Assembly (NCBI GenBank): GCA_035048495.1 | Contig: CM068547.1 | Span: 30,511,913 to 30,575,912, forward strand | Length of the DNA: 64,000 nt | Origin: Euptelea pleiosperma | Taxonomy: Eukaryota; Streptophyta; Magnoliopsida; Ranunculales; Eupteleaceae | Direction of reading: 5' to 3' | In this document: in pieces, positions 25,090 through 36,290 of the stretch | Layout of the letters: each line of letters begins with the position of its first letter | How positions within the stretch are numbered: position 1 is the first letter of the stretch | Translations under genes and position numbers: made by a program | The notes under the pieces: generated by a model | Told to the model about the DNA's origin: nothing | The model's database searches: none | Seen by the model: only the letters and a program-made list of their open reading frames with translations

Positions 25090-26235
25090 TTTTTTGTTAT
25101 TCTGACTATAAGCACACTGTCCTCTCTTCTTCTTCTTCTTATAAACTAGTGGGTGCCCTGTGCCATCGGCACTCCTCGACAAAGAATTTGCCAAAATAAG
25201 GTGAGTGGCGGAGATCCACCGTCCATTTGGGGGAAGATTAGATCTCGGCCCTTCTTTGTTAATGCTTATAAGAGGAGGTATAAGTAGGGAGACAATCAAT
25301 GTGTTTTGTTATATAGAATATTAAATGGCCCATGCCCACGACACTCTCCGACAAAAGCGTTTGCAAAAATTGGGTGCCTTAGGCACTCAAACGGTATAAC
25401 GGACTGGGGCGTTACCATTTTTCCATTAACGGATTGTAACGCACAGAGGGAGAAATGAGAAAATAACAGAAATAACAAAAAATAACTGTGTTGAAATTTA
25501 AATTTTGAATAAATTGAGGTCAAATGAGGTGGATTGAGTAGCTGAAATCTAACTGTCCACATTAGATCAATGGATTTGATCTCAACCAATCTTTATCTAA
25601 CCGTCCACATTAGATGGATGGATAAGATAAGAGAATACAACTGAGTTGTCTTGATATATGCGTGGGTGGCCCGTGCCTGCGGCACTTTCTGACAAAGTGT
25701 TTGTCAAAATCAGGTGGGAGTTAACCTCAACTATCGATATGAAGCATAGTGGATCTCAGCCACTCATTATTGAATCCATATAAGATAAGAGGCTATAAGA
25801 AAGCCATTAAATTTCCGTTCAATAATATTTTTTATTAAAATTTTCAAATTTCAAATTTTAAATTTTGAATTTCAGCACCACTTTTTTCCGTTAAAATCAT
25901 TAAAATCCATTTTTTTCATTTTTGCCCCTCGCCGTTTCAATCCGTTTTAACGGTAACACCCCTCTCGAGGCATAAAAAGTGGGGCTCCTCTGCCCGACCC
26001 TTGGGCTATATGTAAATCCAACCCATTTCATTCCTTATATGTAGGTAAATAGTAGGTGACCTGTGCCCACAACACTCATCGACAAAACGTTTGTCAAAGT
26101 TAGGTGTGAGTGGCTGAGATCCCATGTCCATTTGGTGTGATAAGATCTCGGCCATCCTTTATGAAGCCGGATAAGAAGGGGAGACAACCGTCCTGTTTTA
26201 TTATATAGATCCTGTTTTATTATATAGATTCGAGG
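25090..26235 (-). mobile_element. Possible Helitron-like fragments mixed with K-element pieces
   Basis: Three related blocks contain CTCCGACAAA(A/G)CGTTTG-type words (about 25165, 25345, 25690, 26075). On the minus strand, sequences beginning TCTATATAA(T/C)AAAACA occur at about 26231, 26218 and 25316. A TC start followed by TATATAATAAAACA resembles 5' ends of plant Helitrons. No 3' CTRR hairpin was confirmed. AACGG-type fragments lie at 25380-25450 and 25800-25960. Confidence 0.3.
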
Positions 26236-26811
26236 ACAAGTTGAAGGAATTAGAGGGGTTGTGTAACCTGATCATTGCGATGCGGAGATGCCAAAAAGTG
26301 GGTATGGTAGGACCAGCCGAGGTGGGGTATGGTAATACAAGTTTTTATACCCATCGTGATGGTATTCCAGGATGTTCCACAGAGCATTTGTGGAACATTC
26401 TTGCCTTTTTTTGGTGGGGTGCTTTCAACAAGTCGAGTGCCGTCATAATTTGTGGGGTGCGACTAAAATTACCCATAAAGTATTAGCAATTTGTGAGCTT
26501 ATTGGGCTTTTCTATTTCGATCGCAATTAATTGGGGATTTTGGATTTTGGATTTGGGCTATCCAACAGCTGTCAAGCCACTCGATTTCAATGATGTGGAT
26601 CCACGTGTTGGTGGGTCATGCGTGCGATACAATGTAATCAGTCGTCTAATTTATTTTCTTCCGTTTTGACCTTTTTTTTCTCGGCAAAATCATCGTTATT
26701 TCTGTTTTTCCTTCTGTGGGCCACTAGAAAGTGACTCTACTGTCATTTTACCCATTTATGTTGAAAAGTCTGTCATTTGACTGGGTGAGATCCAACCTGA
26801 ACCAAATCGAC

Positions 26812-27130
26812 CATACCACCAAGGTGGTAGCTCAGTTGGTACGAGCTAGTATTCCAGGGCTCCAAGGTCAGGAGTTCGAGTCATGAACATAAGTTGAAAC
26901 CACTTGTGGAAATAAAGCCTGACATTGGGCCTTGTGGATGGGCTTTGGACTTGCTGGATACTTTGGTAGGGCTGTGGTGACAGGCACGCCCTTCGGGCAG
27001 TAGCTATGGCTCAAACCGGACATTCTGCAGCGGGGGGGTAGCTCTTATGGTCACGCCCAGGGAGGGTTGCTACGCTGGTCGTCCCCTCCCCCCCTTTCAA
27101 TCATCAAAAAAAAAATAAAAAATAAAAAAA
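26812..27130 (+). mobile_element. tRNA-derived SINE
   Basis: The head contains an A box TAGCTCAGTTGG (26828-26839) and a B-box-like GGAGTTCGAGTC (26871-26882), the pol III promoter of a tRNA. The tail is A-rich after CAATCATC. Short TSD AAATCGAC lies at 26804-26811 and 27131-27138. Segment copy 1 lacks it at the matching place (about 21605). Confidence 0.8.
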
Positions 27131-27613
27131 AAATCGACTGACCATGGTTTGCAGCATGGTTAGCTATTCTGATTGCAGCAAAAAATGCGGTACGGGAAAT
27201 GTTCAAATACAATTCGGGTTTGTCATTATTGAATAGGACGCTGCACGTTCGTTTCTTTTCTAATAATTCGTACAGTTCACAAATTATTTTCGTGAATAAT
27301 TCAAGAATCTACTAACTATGGTTTTGCAGTACCTTGAGGACCTGGGAAAGAACTAGTTGTCACCTAGACGGGTGGCACACTCTCTCAACCCCACTGAACT
27401 GACCCATGATCGTTTGGCCCACCCCCTGATGGACATACACACAAATAATCAGCCTAATTATTGAGTTCTAGCTGTTAGATTCAAGCTTTTTCATGGGGTC
27501 ATTTCTAGTCGTTGGATTTGAGCAATTTTTTAGTCGTGCTATATATCCCACGAATAACCGGACAAAAATGTGTGCGGTTGAGGCCATTGACCGTTTTTTT
27601 TTACGGGTACATG

Positions 27614-28054
27614 CAAGGTTTAAAGGAGGCCGTTTTAACGGTTAAACGGACTGGGGGCGTTACCGTTTAAAAGGCCGTTAAAACGGATTGAAACGGTCAG
27701 GGGCAAAAATGGAAAAAATGGGAAAAACGGAATTAAACGGATTTTAACGATTTTAACGGAAAAAAAACGGAAAAAGTGGTGCTGAAATTCAAATTTTGAA
27801 ATTTGAAAAAAAATAAATAAATAGAATTTAACAGATTTAAACGGAAATTAAACGGATTTAAACGGTTTTAACGGCCGTTTTTTTCACAAAATTTTTCGAA
27901 ATTAAACGGCTGTTTAAACGATTTTAACGGCCATTAAAACAAAAAAACGGCCGTTTTTTTCAAAACCGATAAAACGGGTTTAAACGAAACGGGCTTGGGG
28001 CGTTACCGTTTAAACGGCCGTTTAAACCGTTTAAACAGCAGTTTTTAAAACCAT
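27614..28054 (-). mobile_element. K-element, AACGG type, 9-bp TSD, in segment copy 2
   Basis: Read on the minus strand it starts ATGGTTTTAAAAAC and ends TTTAAACCTTG. The TSD is GGGTACATG at 27605-27613 and 28055-28063. At 441 bp it lies close to, but not at, the position of the family member in copy 1 and in opposite orientation, so the two are independent insertions. Confidence 0.85.
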
Positions 28055-29225
28055 GGGTACATGAATTTAACAGTTAGAAGTCAACAATCAGGCTGATTTC
28101 TAGTGTGTAGGTCCACTAAGATGTGATAAGCATTCGTGGGCCAAAAAAGTGACCCACTTGGCATTTTGAAAAGGGGGACTTCAAACTTTGAATTACCAAG
28201 GTGAGAGTAGAAAAATTCGTACCCAATAGGGTTTTGAATCCACATTATGGGCGGATAAGGCTTAGAGAGAAGGCGCATGGGTAGCTGAAGGTCCAACTGT
28301 TTGGACACCCTTACAGGTCGTGAAGGAAACTCTCCAATGGTTAAGCAAAAGCCCACAAAGGTTGAATTCAACCACTCTATTATCCTAAAATCATTTTATA
28401 CGTGCATGGGTCAAATTGGATGGCTCTCTGTACACCAAAAATTAAGTTTATTTTAACGCTATTATAGAAATATTAAATTATAGTTAGTAAATGAATATCA
28501 TCGGAAAGATCTCAGCAAATGTTTTATAACGGTACTATTTTTTTACTTTAAAATCAATTATTGGATTCAAAGATACGACGCTTTCAATAATTTTCAAAGA
28601 AAAAGTTGACGATTTATATTTGTAAAAGAGAAAATTTCGTGAAATTTAATATTTTTTCCATGTATGTATTCTTTCCTATCCGTAATTACCCTAAAAATGA
28701 AAATATTTTGATAATTTTGTAAAATTTATTTCTTTGTGTGGTACTAACAAAATGTCTCAAAAATGAAAAATGTCCCACAAGATCTCACACATGTATCTCA
28801 TATTCCTCTGTTGAATCAGACATGTGGCAATTCTCCAACTAGTGGTGCGATTTTGAATCCAATTGATGCGATCTTATCTCATATTCTTCCATTGCAGTTT
28901 GTTCGGCCAGCTCCAATCGAGCAAATCCATACTGTTCGGTTGGATCCAATTAAACAATATAGATTTGTTCGGTTAGTGCAGACCGAACAGTTTGATTTTT
29001 ATTTTTATAAATAGAGAATCTTTTCGTGGGAGCCATTTGTACACATAGGAATGTTGTGTGCGTGTTGATATCATCCCGCGCCCACAAGTTTCACCTACAA
29101 GTCACTTTGGCTCTTAGTTGATGTGGTGATGACTCAGTCAAGGTTACGGACACCCTTAATTACATCTTTATTTTATACAATGGACTACCATTTGATTCTT
29201 ACTTAGATTATCTCGAGGTTCAAAT

Positions 29226-29633
29226 CGAGGTTTAAAAAACGGCCGTTACGGATTCGGACCTACCCCGTTATGTTATGGACCGTTAAAATTTTCAAAAAAT
29301 AAAGGCCATTATAACAAAAATAACGGCCATTATTTTCTGTTATTTTTCCGTTATAACTAAAATAACGACTGTTATTTTCTGAAAAATTTTGTGAAAAAAA
29401 AATGAACGTTATTTTCTGTTATTTTTCTGTTAATTTTCATTTTTTCCATCATTTTCCATTTTTGAAATTCAAATTTTGAATTTCAAAATTTGAATTTCAG
29501 TGCCATTTTTTCCTATATATTTCGTTATTTTCCATTTTTTCTCATTTTTGCCCCTGAGCGTTTTTTCCATTATAATGGAAAAAACAGTAACGCCCCGCCC
29601 GTTATACTGTTATAACGGTCCCCTTTAAACCTT
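29226..29633 (+). mobile_element. K-element, TAACGG subtype, with TSD
   Basis: It starts CGAGGTTTAAAAAACGG and ends TTTAAACCTT, flanked by GGTTCAAAT (29217-29225 and 29634-29642). Internal words are TAACGG/CCGTTA, with the shared cores TTTGAATTTCAG and TTTTTGCCCCTG. Confidence 0.75.
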
Positions 29634-29812
29634 GGTTCAAATAATATTCGCTTTATTACAGGCGGACTTGAGTTAGTCCATGGTTCAAATAGTTTTCACT
29701 TGACTACAAGTGGGCCCAACCATGTTTGCTATTTGATCAACCATGAATGATGATGATCCTCTTTTTTGATCAATCATAAATGATGGTGATCCTCTTTGGT
29801 GAATAGATAATA

Positions 29813-30708
29813 GGGCTTTTTGGCTTTACCCCCTTACTTTATTGATGCAATTTGCATCTCACCCAATGCTTTTAAAATATTTGCGTCTCACCCTATTATC
29901 TATTCACCATAGACGGTCTCCGGATGGACATCCCAATATTTTTTAAATGACTATAATGACCGTGGATGAGACGCAAATATTTTAAAAACATTGGGTGCAC
30001 TGTAAATTTCATCAATAAAGTAAAGGGGACAAGCAAAAAAATCTTTTTTTTTAGGTTTTTTTTTTTTCAGCTTTTTTTTTTTTTTTTTTGGAAGATTGTG
30101 AAGTGTGTGTGAACTATAAAAGGAACTCACCTTCACATGTTGTTAAGCACGCTAATGTCCCTCGTCAATGATGACGAGGGGCCACAATATGAGCCACGTG
30201 GCATACTCTTAGAGGTCACTTACCGTATGGATGTTGGGCCCATCACTAGGTAGAGATACCAAATATCAGCCTGACTAGTAATTTCAAACCATTGGATCTT
30301 TGTACCCCAAATAATGCTCAAATTCTACAGATAAAATCAACCCAGGAAAACGACTCTAATCCAATTCTTAAAAATTAACATTCAGATTAATATTTTTTCT
30401 GTAGGTCCACCTACAGTTAGGCCAAAAATAAACAAAGAAAGGTTTTCAGCTCACAATCCTAAAAAAAAAATCTAAAAAAAAATGATTTTTTGCTTGTCCC
30501 CCTTACTTTATTGATGCATTATTTTTAAAATATTTGTGTCTCACCCAAGGTCATTATAGTCATTTAAAAAATATTGGGATATCCATTTGGAGACCGTCTA
30601 TTGTCAATGGCGTTGACTATGGTCAAAGGGTGAGACGCAAATATTTTGAAAACATTGGGCGAGATGCAAATTGCATCAAGTAAGTAAGAGACTAAAGCAA
30701 AAAAGCCC
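29813..30708. mobile_element. 896-bp foldback element with about 230-bp inverted arms and 9-bp TSD
   Basis: The TSD TAGATAATA lies at 29804-29812 and 30709-30717. The ends are GGGCTTTTTGGC and GCAAAAAAGCCC. The left arm (29813-30050) and right arm (about 30480-30708) are reverse complements along their length, including CCTTACTTTATTGATGCA, AAATATTTGCGTCTCACCC and GGTCTCC blocks. The spacer contains a P-MITE copy (about 30170-30440) and A/T-tracts. The TSD length suggests a Mutator-like origin. Confidence 0.85.
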
Positions 30709-30849
30709 TAGATAATACCTTCTTTAAAGACAACCAATAATGCACCGCATGTCACCAAAGTGGCTGTCTTTTGCCGAACCGAAGCCACACTTGTTAGTTT
30801 TGTTTGTGTCCTTTCTGGTTTGATTATGATATTATCTGCTTACCAAAAA

Positions 30850-31870
30850 AAATGTTGTAATGGTAACGCCCCAATCCCGTTATGTTAATTTAGAAAATAA
30901 CCCCCAAGACCAAAAAAATGGGTTTGATGTTATATATTTATAATGGCCGTAATTTTGTCTGTTAGTCATTATTTTTACTTTTATTGAGGTTATTTTGAAG
31001 AAAAAAATTAAATTTTATAAAAGACCAATATTTTTGACATTTTTTTTTAACCTCTGGTGCGACTGATGTGACCCGTTATAACGGATAAAACCATAACGTT
31101 ACGTGTCCATTATAACAGATCATTTAAATTATTTTTGAAGGCAGATGGTCCACTAAAATGTTATGATCACTGGTTAATATAATTTTATGGTTACATCAAC
31201 GAATGTTCGGAGAATCATATTGGAATTGACAGTAATAGGCATCAAAAAACCGGCCAGTCTCGGTGAACATCCGACCCCGAATTTTTTTTAATTAAAATGT
31301 TTTTTTATCTTGATTATCCAAAATTGTATGATGTCACGGTCGGTCACCCAGTTGGCCGGGACAACCCTCTTTTCTTGTTCCGGTTTGCTGATCTGTTCGG
31401 CATCCAGAACATTGACATCGACGACAAGACAATTGGAATTTTTTTTAATATAAATGAATATTAATATTCTTCCACCATCTTGCTAATCCTTGGCACGATG
31501 GATGAAGCTCAATTATTCTATGATTTCCGCTTAAATATCATTTTTGAACACCTGTAGAACTAACGCAATCGACATGGCACCTCACCTGAATTTTATCTTT
31601 TATTCGTTTTTTTTTTAAATAGAGTCAAAGTCAAGTTTATAAATGGTCTACTATAATATATATTTAACGTTACCGTTATTTTCATTAATTACAATGCGTC
31701 ACATCAGTCACATCCGAATCATAAAAAGTTCAGAATTTTTTTTTTTTTTCAAAACAACCTTGGTAACGGTAAAATAATATATATATATATAATAGCCGTT
31801 ATAATTTTAAGTTCATTTTTGTTTGTGGGTGTTATTTTGCAAAATCACATAACAGGGTTAGCGGTGCTAC
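30850..31870. other. Degenerate K-element material and unrecognised sequence
   Basis: Pieces with GGTAACGCCCC, CGTTATAACGG and TTACCGTTATTTTC words occur at 30850-31130 and 31650-31860, but no ends or TSDs could be placed. The DNA between is not recognised. No gene is seen. Confidence 0.35.
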
Positions 31871-31875
31871 GTAGC

Positions 31876-32235
31876 GGATCTCTAACAGAATGAGGAGGAC
31901 GAATCACTAGAAAGCTATAAATATGGGCAAGGATAGAAAGAACGGGGATTGAAAATTTGAGATTGTGCTCTCTCTCTCTCTCTCTTTCTTTCTCGAGCTA
32001 AGTATAGAAGCCTCCCCCACCTTGATCATGAGAACATCCACCTTTGGCACCTCTCAATCGTAGAGCTAGCTGAGGAAGCTGCTGTGTTTTGTGGGTGTGA
32101 AGCCTACAAAAGGGTGGTGCTGATTCCATCCAATAGGAGACTCAAGGTTGATGCAGATTGCAACCTTGAGCTCTTCGTATCTTCCTCCTCTCTCATCTCT
32201 CTTTTTCTTGTTATTTTTCTCTCATTTTAAACAAA
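31876..32235 (+). other. LTR-like block followed by an unexplained open frame
   Basis: 31876-31990 matches 7190-7330 in reverse complement and has a TATA-like CTATAAATA near 31914, then a CT repeat. From about 31990 one frame stays open for roughly 75-80 codons (including VELAEEAAVFCGCEAYKRVV) to a TAA near 32230, with no ATG at its head. I do not recognise the peptide. It may be a captured exon or chance. Confidence 0.3.
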
Positions 32236-32310
32236 TATTTACAATCAGAAAGTAATAGTTCTGTTTCAATCCTAATTAATTTTAACCCACTATCAATTAA
32301 CCTTCAAACC

Positions 32311-32742
32311 ATGGTTTTAAAAACGGCCGTTTAAACTGTTTTAACGGCCGTTTAAACCGAAACGCCCCAAGCCCCTTTCTGTTAAAACCGTTTAAACACG
32401 TTTTAATGTTTTTGAATTTAATGGCCATTTTTTTTTAACGTCCGTTAAAATCGTTTAAACAGTCGTTAAATTCTGAAAATTTTGTGAAAAAAAACGGCCA
32501 TTAAATCTGTTTAATTCCATTAAAATCCGTTTAATTTCCGTTAAAATCCGTTAAATTCTATTTTTTTTAATTTTCAAATTTCAAATTTAAAAATTTGAAT
32601 TTCAGCGCCATTTTTTTCGTTTTTACCCGTTAAAAGCCGTTTAATTCTATTTTTGCCCCTGGCAGTTTCAATCCGTTTTAACGGTTTAAACGGTAACACC
32701 CCCAGTCCGTTTAACCGTTAAAATGGCCTCCTTTAAACCTTG
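32311..32742 (+). mobile_element. K-element, AACGG type, perfect 9-bp TSD
   Basis: This 432-bp element starts ATGGTTTTAAAAACGGCC and ends TTTAAACCTTG. The TSD CTTCAAACC lies at 32302-32310 and 32743-32751. It is the cleanest member of its family in the window and defines the family ends. Confidence 0.9.
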
Positions 32743-33527
32743 CTTCAAACCTCTCTCTCTACGTGTCTCTCTCTCTCCACAACTTAAGCCCAGTCCAGGA
32801 ATAGGTATAATGGGACATGCCTTAGACTTGTTGGGCTAAGCTTATTTTCGAGCAAGACAATTAGTCCAAGCCTGATCCTATAGCAGAACCGGCCCATATG
32901 AAAAATGTTTATATATTTGTATACAGTATACACCATGCATGTAAAAAACTAGCGAAGCACACGCTTCATCTTTGTCTTATATCACCTTCTCACTGGCTGA
33001 TCGATCTCCATCAACTCCATTCACCGACCAGCCACAACCACGCTTCATCTTCGTCTTCTATCTCCTATTCACTGGCTGAACTAGTAGGGTCCTTCATTTT
33101 TGGGATAGATGATGATGATGATGATGATACAGGGCAATATCTACATAGAGAGATGCATGTTCAATTTAATTAAAAACACTAATATGAGATCAAGCTCGAA
33201 GTAGATAATCAAATTAAGGTAACAAAAAATAAATGACATGAGACGTTGAATCATCAAGAACATGAACTTAAACTTGTAAACGACATACATTCAAACACAT
33301 GCACCTTTCGATTACTTCTCTCTCGGGGCGCGCCATCCAAACTCGCTGTGATGAACGCAGCACGGATAGAACAAATCTATCTTGGCGTAGTAAGACAGCC
33401 CAGGTGCCTGCCGTATTTCTTGATTGATTGATTGATTACTTTCTATTTCACCATTTTCAGACTGTTTTCAGAAAGACCCATTAAGCAAAGAAGTTGGAAA
33501 AAGAGGAGGAGGAGATGCTAATTTACA

Positions 33528-33674
33528 TGGGAGTCGCCATGGATCGAGCTCATAAATGTCTACAACCGGGATAACACGGTCTACGTCCTCTCTCTTCCCT
33601 TCTAGCTTCTTATGTTGATAGAAAGACACCAGCTCTTCTGTTGGGTAGAAAGAAAGTAGTCGGAAATAATGCAA
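33528..33674 (-). pseudogene. NAC transcription factor exon 1 remnant (NAC90-like)
   Basis: The minus strand encodes [18 protein letters not shown], then [20 protein letters not shown] and RLP. This is subdomains A and B of a NAC domain, closest by memory to the ANAC061/ANAC090 group. The expected GFR before FYPTEE is corrupted and one Glu of TEEEL is missing. The match stops at the usual first-intron position, where a GTAAAT donor follows. No second exon (the PRQER/GYWKATG part) was found downstream on the minus strand. The upstream side abuts an AACGG-type K-element fragment. NAC factors are plant-specific DNA-binding regulators; this copy appears broken. Confidence 0.75.
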
Positions 33675-33903
33675 AAAATGGCGCTGAAATTCAAATTTTG
33701 AATTTTAAAATTTCAAATTTTCAAAAATAGAAAATAACGGAAAAAACGAAAATAATGGCCGTTTTTTCCACAAAACGGTCGTTATTTTCATAATAACAGC
33801 TGTTATTTTTTGGGTGTTTTAACGGTCCATAACATAACGGGATAGGTCCGAATCTGTTATAACAGGCGTTATTTTTGTTATAACGGCCATTTTTTAAACC
33901 TTG
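33675..33903 (+). mobile_element. K-element fragment next to the NAC remnant
   Basis: It carries TAACGG-subtype words, the core TGGCGCTGAAATTC and a complete end TTTTTTAAACCTTG at 33903. It lacks the other end. Its truncated side coincides with the broken 5' side of the NAC exon. Confidence 0.6.
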
Positions 33904-35590
33904 CTTAAAACTACAGGACCAGGGTTAGCCTTTTGGAAATGATCAGGTCAAAGCATTGAACCAATTCTTCCAAACTAAGGGCTTGTTTGAATTGTCCAAA
34001 GATTAATGGGCTAAAAAGATATATAAGGTCTAAAAATAGCAATCCAAAGATTGTGCTCGCCCTGAAAGCATATGATTTCCAAACAGGCCCATATATTATT
34101 GGGACTTTTGAATCATCCAAGAAGAGTGTTCGGGCACTAAGAAAGTGGGTTTAACCGTTATGAGTATATGGGCTGATAGCCATTTGAACATGTGCCGTAA
34201 AAAATAAAAATAAAACTGATTGAATGGTTAGATCCAGTTGGTGGCATGATCAAATGATCAGAAATATGTAAACAATTAGTTTCTATCATTTGAAAGAATG
34301 CAACTTATTGTGGGAAATTTAGTAAGCACTTGCACACTGCACATGCCACTCACTACTATTTTAAAATGCAAATTCCATTGAGTAGAAAAAACTTGTAATT
34401 ATTATATCTACTCTTATAATTTAAATGAGGGAATTTTTCTGAATGTCACTCCAAACCTCTTTATATTGGAGTGATGGGGTATTTCATGCCATGTGGAGGG
34501 CTGATGTGGCATTCAAATTCAGGCTCCAAACATCTTAGGTGTCGGCTACCTATTGATAACAAGACCTATTCCATTACTATGGAATTTTTTTTTACGATGA
34601 CCTTCTTTAATTGAATATAATTACTACTGTTATTTAGATTATGTCAAGATAAGAGCAGTAAAACCCCATATTTCACTTGGTGTATAATGAGATTATTATT
34701 TTGATTCCAACTAAACTGGAAAAAAGAAAATTATGAAAGTTAATTTATGAAAGTTTCTTGTTTTTGTAGACTGATAAAGGTGGCATCTTCAATTGTGCTG
34801 ATATCAATAAACAACCTATTTTTGATCATCCATTATTCAAGAATCACACAGTCTAGGTTTTTCATTCTCTCGTATTCCCATTATCACAATTCTGATATAT
34901 ATATTGTTAACTTTTTATGTAACTTTTGTGCTTGTAACTTTAGAGAATTCATGACAAATGAATTTAACTTTTGTGCTTGTATTGAGGGCAATGTTACCAT
35001 CATCTCTAATGTTTCTTCCCTATCATTGTCCCTAGGTCCAACCGTTGATGGTCCTTGAGATTCACACCAAACAAAACCTAAAAGCCATCCAACAAATTAG
35101 ACCTATGGATGATGATGCTATAATAGATCATTTTCCATTTATTTATGTATCACTAGGGGCTGCCATGTGCGATGCACATGCACCTTACACATGGCACACT
35201 CTTAGAGACCACTGACCGTATATATGTTTGGCCATCCCTAGGTGGACCTACATATGAAAATTCATTCTAATTAGTAATGTATCTATTGGATTATAATTTT
35301 TTTCATGGTTTTTTTTAACTGTGGATTTTGAAAATTATTTGGTCAATGAAAAACTGACAATACCATGCAAGTCTATGGACCTTGGACCATGTGATCATTA
35401 CTCTTTTCAAAATGGGGCATGTACTTAGGATATTTAATTTTTTTTCAAACGTTAAGTTTTGATACCATTAAGGCTTTAAGATTTGTAGCATTGCCACCAT
35501 TGGAAGAGTTATCAAACTGATCATCTTCATTTTTATCTCACGTGGCATTCATTGCCTGAGTCTTTCCTTTTAGTTTCCTATTGAGACAAT
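33904..35590. other. AT-rich gene-free interval with a P-MITE copy
   Basis: Nothing coding was recognised. A P-MITE copy lies at about 35160-35420 (ATGGCACACTCTTAGAGACCAC, then ATGTTTGGCC). Confidence 0.45.
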
Positions 35591-35599
35591 CAATATAGA

Positions 35600-36290
35600 T
35601 ATATATATATATATCCATATCCTTGACACTCACAACACTGAACTTTATTAGATTTAAGTTCTTTCTTTTTGAACTTCTCAAGAGATTTGGATTTCTCCTT
35701 TGAGGTATGTCCACTCATAGGAAAATTTATTTTCTTACCTCTGAAGATTTTTATATACTTCTTTATAAGAAGATCTATTTCTTCATCATCTTGACAAGAT
35801 TCATCATCAGATTCATCAAAGTTATCCTTTGAAACTTTTAAAACAATTCCTTAGTTTCTATTAGCTTGACGAAGGTTAAGTTTAAATGTTTGAAGTGAAC
35901 CAACCAGTTCATCTATCTTGAGAGCATCAATATCTTTACTCTCTTCAATAGCTGTGACTTTAGATTTAAATTTCTCAGATAAAGATCTAAGAACCTTTCT
36001 CACAACCTTTGACTCAGGAATTTTCTTTCCCAGATTAAAACAAGAATTAACAATATCAGACAATTTAACAAAAAATTCAAAAAATAATTCAGTGTCATCC
36101 ATTCTAATATTCTCAAATCTAAAAGTTAACATTTGAAGCTTTGAGATTTTTACAATAAAATTTTCCTCACGAGTAACCTCAAGAATGTCCCATGCTTGTT
36201 TAGTAGTATCACATGTCGAGATTCAACGAAATTCATCAAGAGTGACTGCATTAAATATTACATTAAGACTTTTACTTTTTCATGTTAGAC
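35600..36290 (-). mobile_element. Ty1/Copia gag (UBN2-type) remnant
   Basis: The minus-strand reading includes DTTKQAWDILEV, then FENIRMDDTELFFEFFVKL, GKKIPESKVVRKVLRSL and DALKIDELVGSLQTFKLNL, a typical Copia gag. Downstream comes a basic K-rich segment. Stops and missing PBS, protease and pol parts show it is a fragment. The DNA at 36340-37240 (with repeated AATCGATTGGAC words) may be part of the same element but this is unproven. Confidence 0.7.

Larger units (their letters stand above)
26480..28815. repeat. Duplicated segment, copy 2
   Basis: This is the partner of 21160-24620, in the same orientation. It lacks the three elements of copy 1 and carries a SINE (26812-27130) and its own K-element (27614-28054). 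Each copy therefore shows the pre-insertion state for the other. Confidence 0.85.

Noticed and set aside
26821..26890. Functional tRNA gene
   Set aside because: The cloverleaf cannot close past the T arm and the sequence continues into an A-tailed SINE body with a TSD.
35851..36132. Host gene of unknown function on minus
   Set aside because: The sequence is a Copia gag fragment of the UBN2 type.
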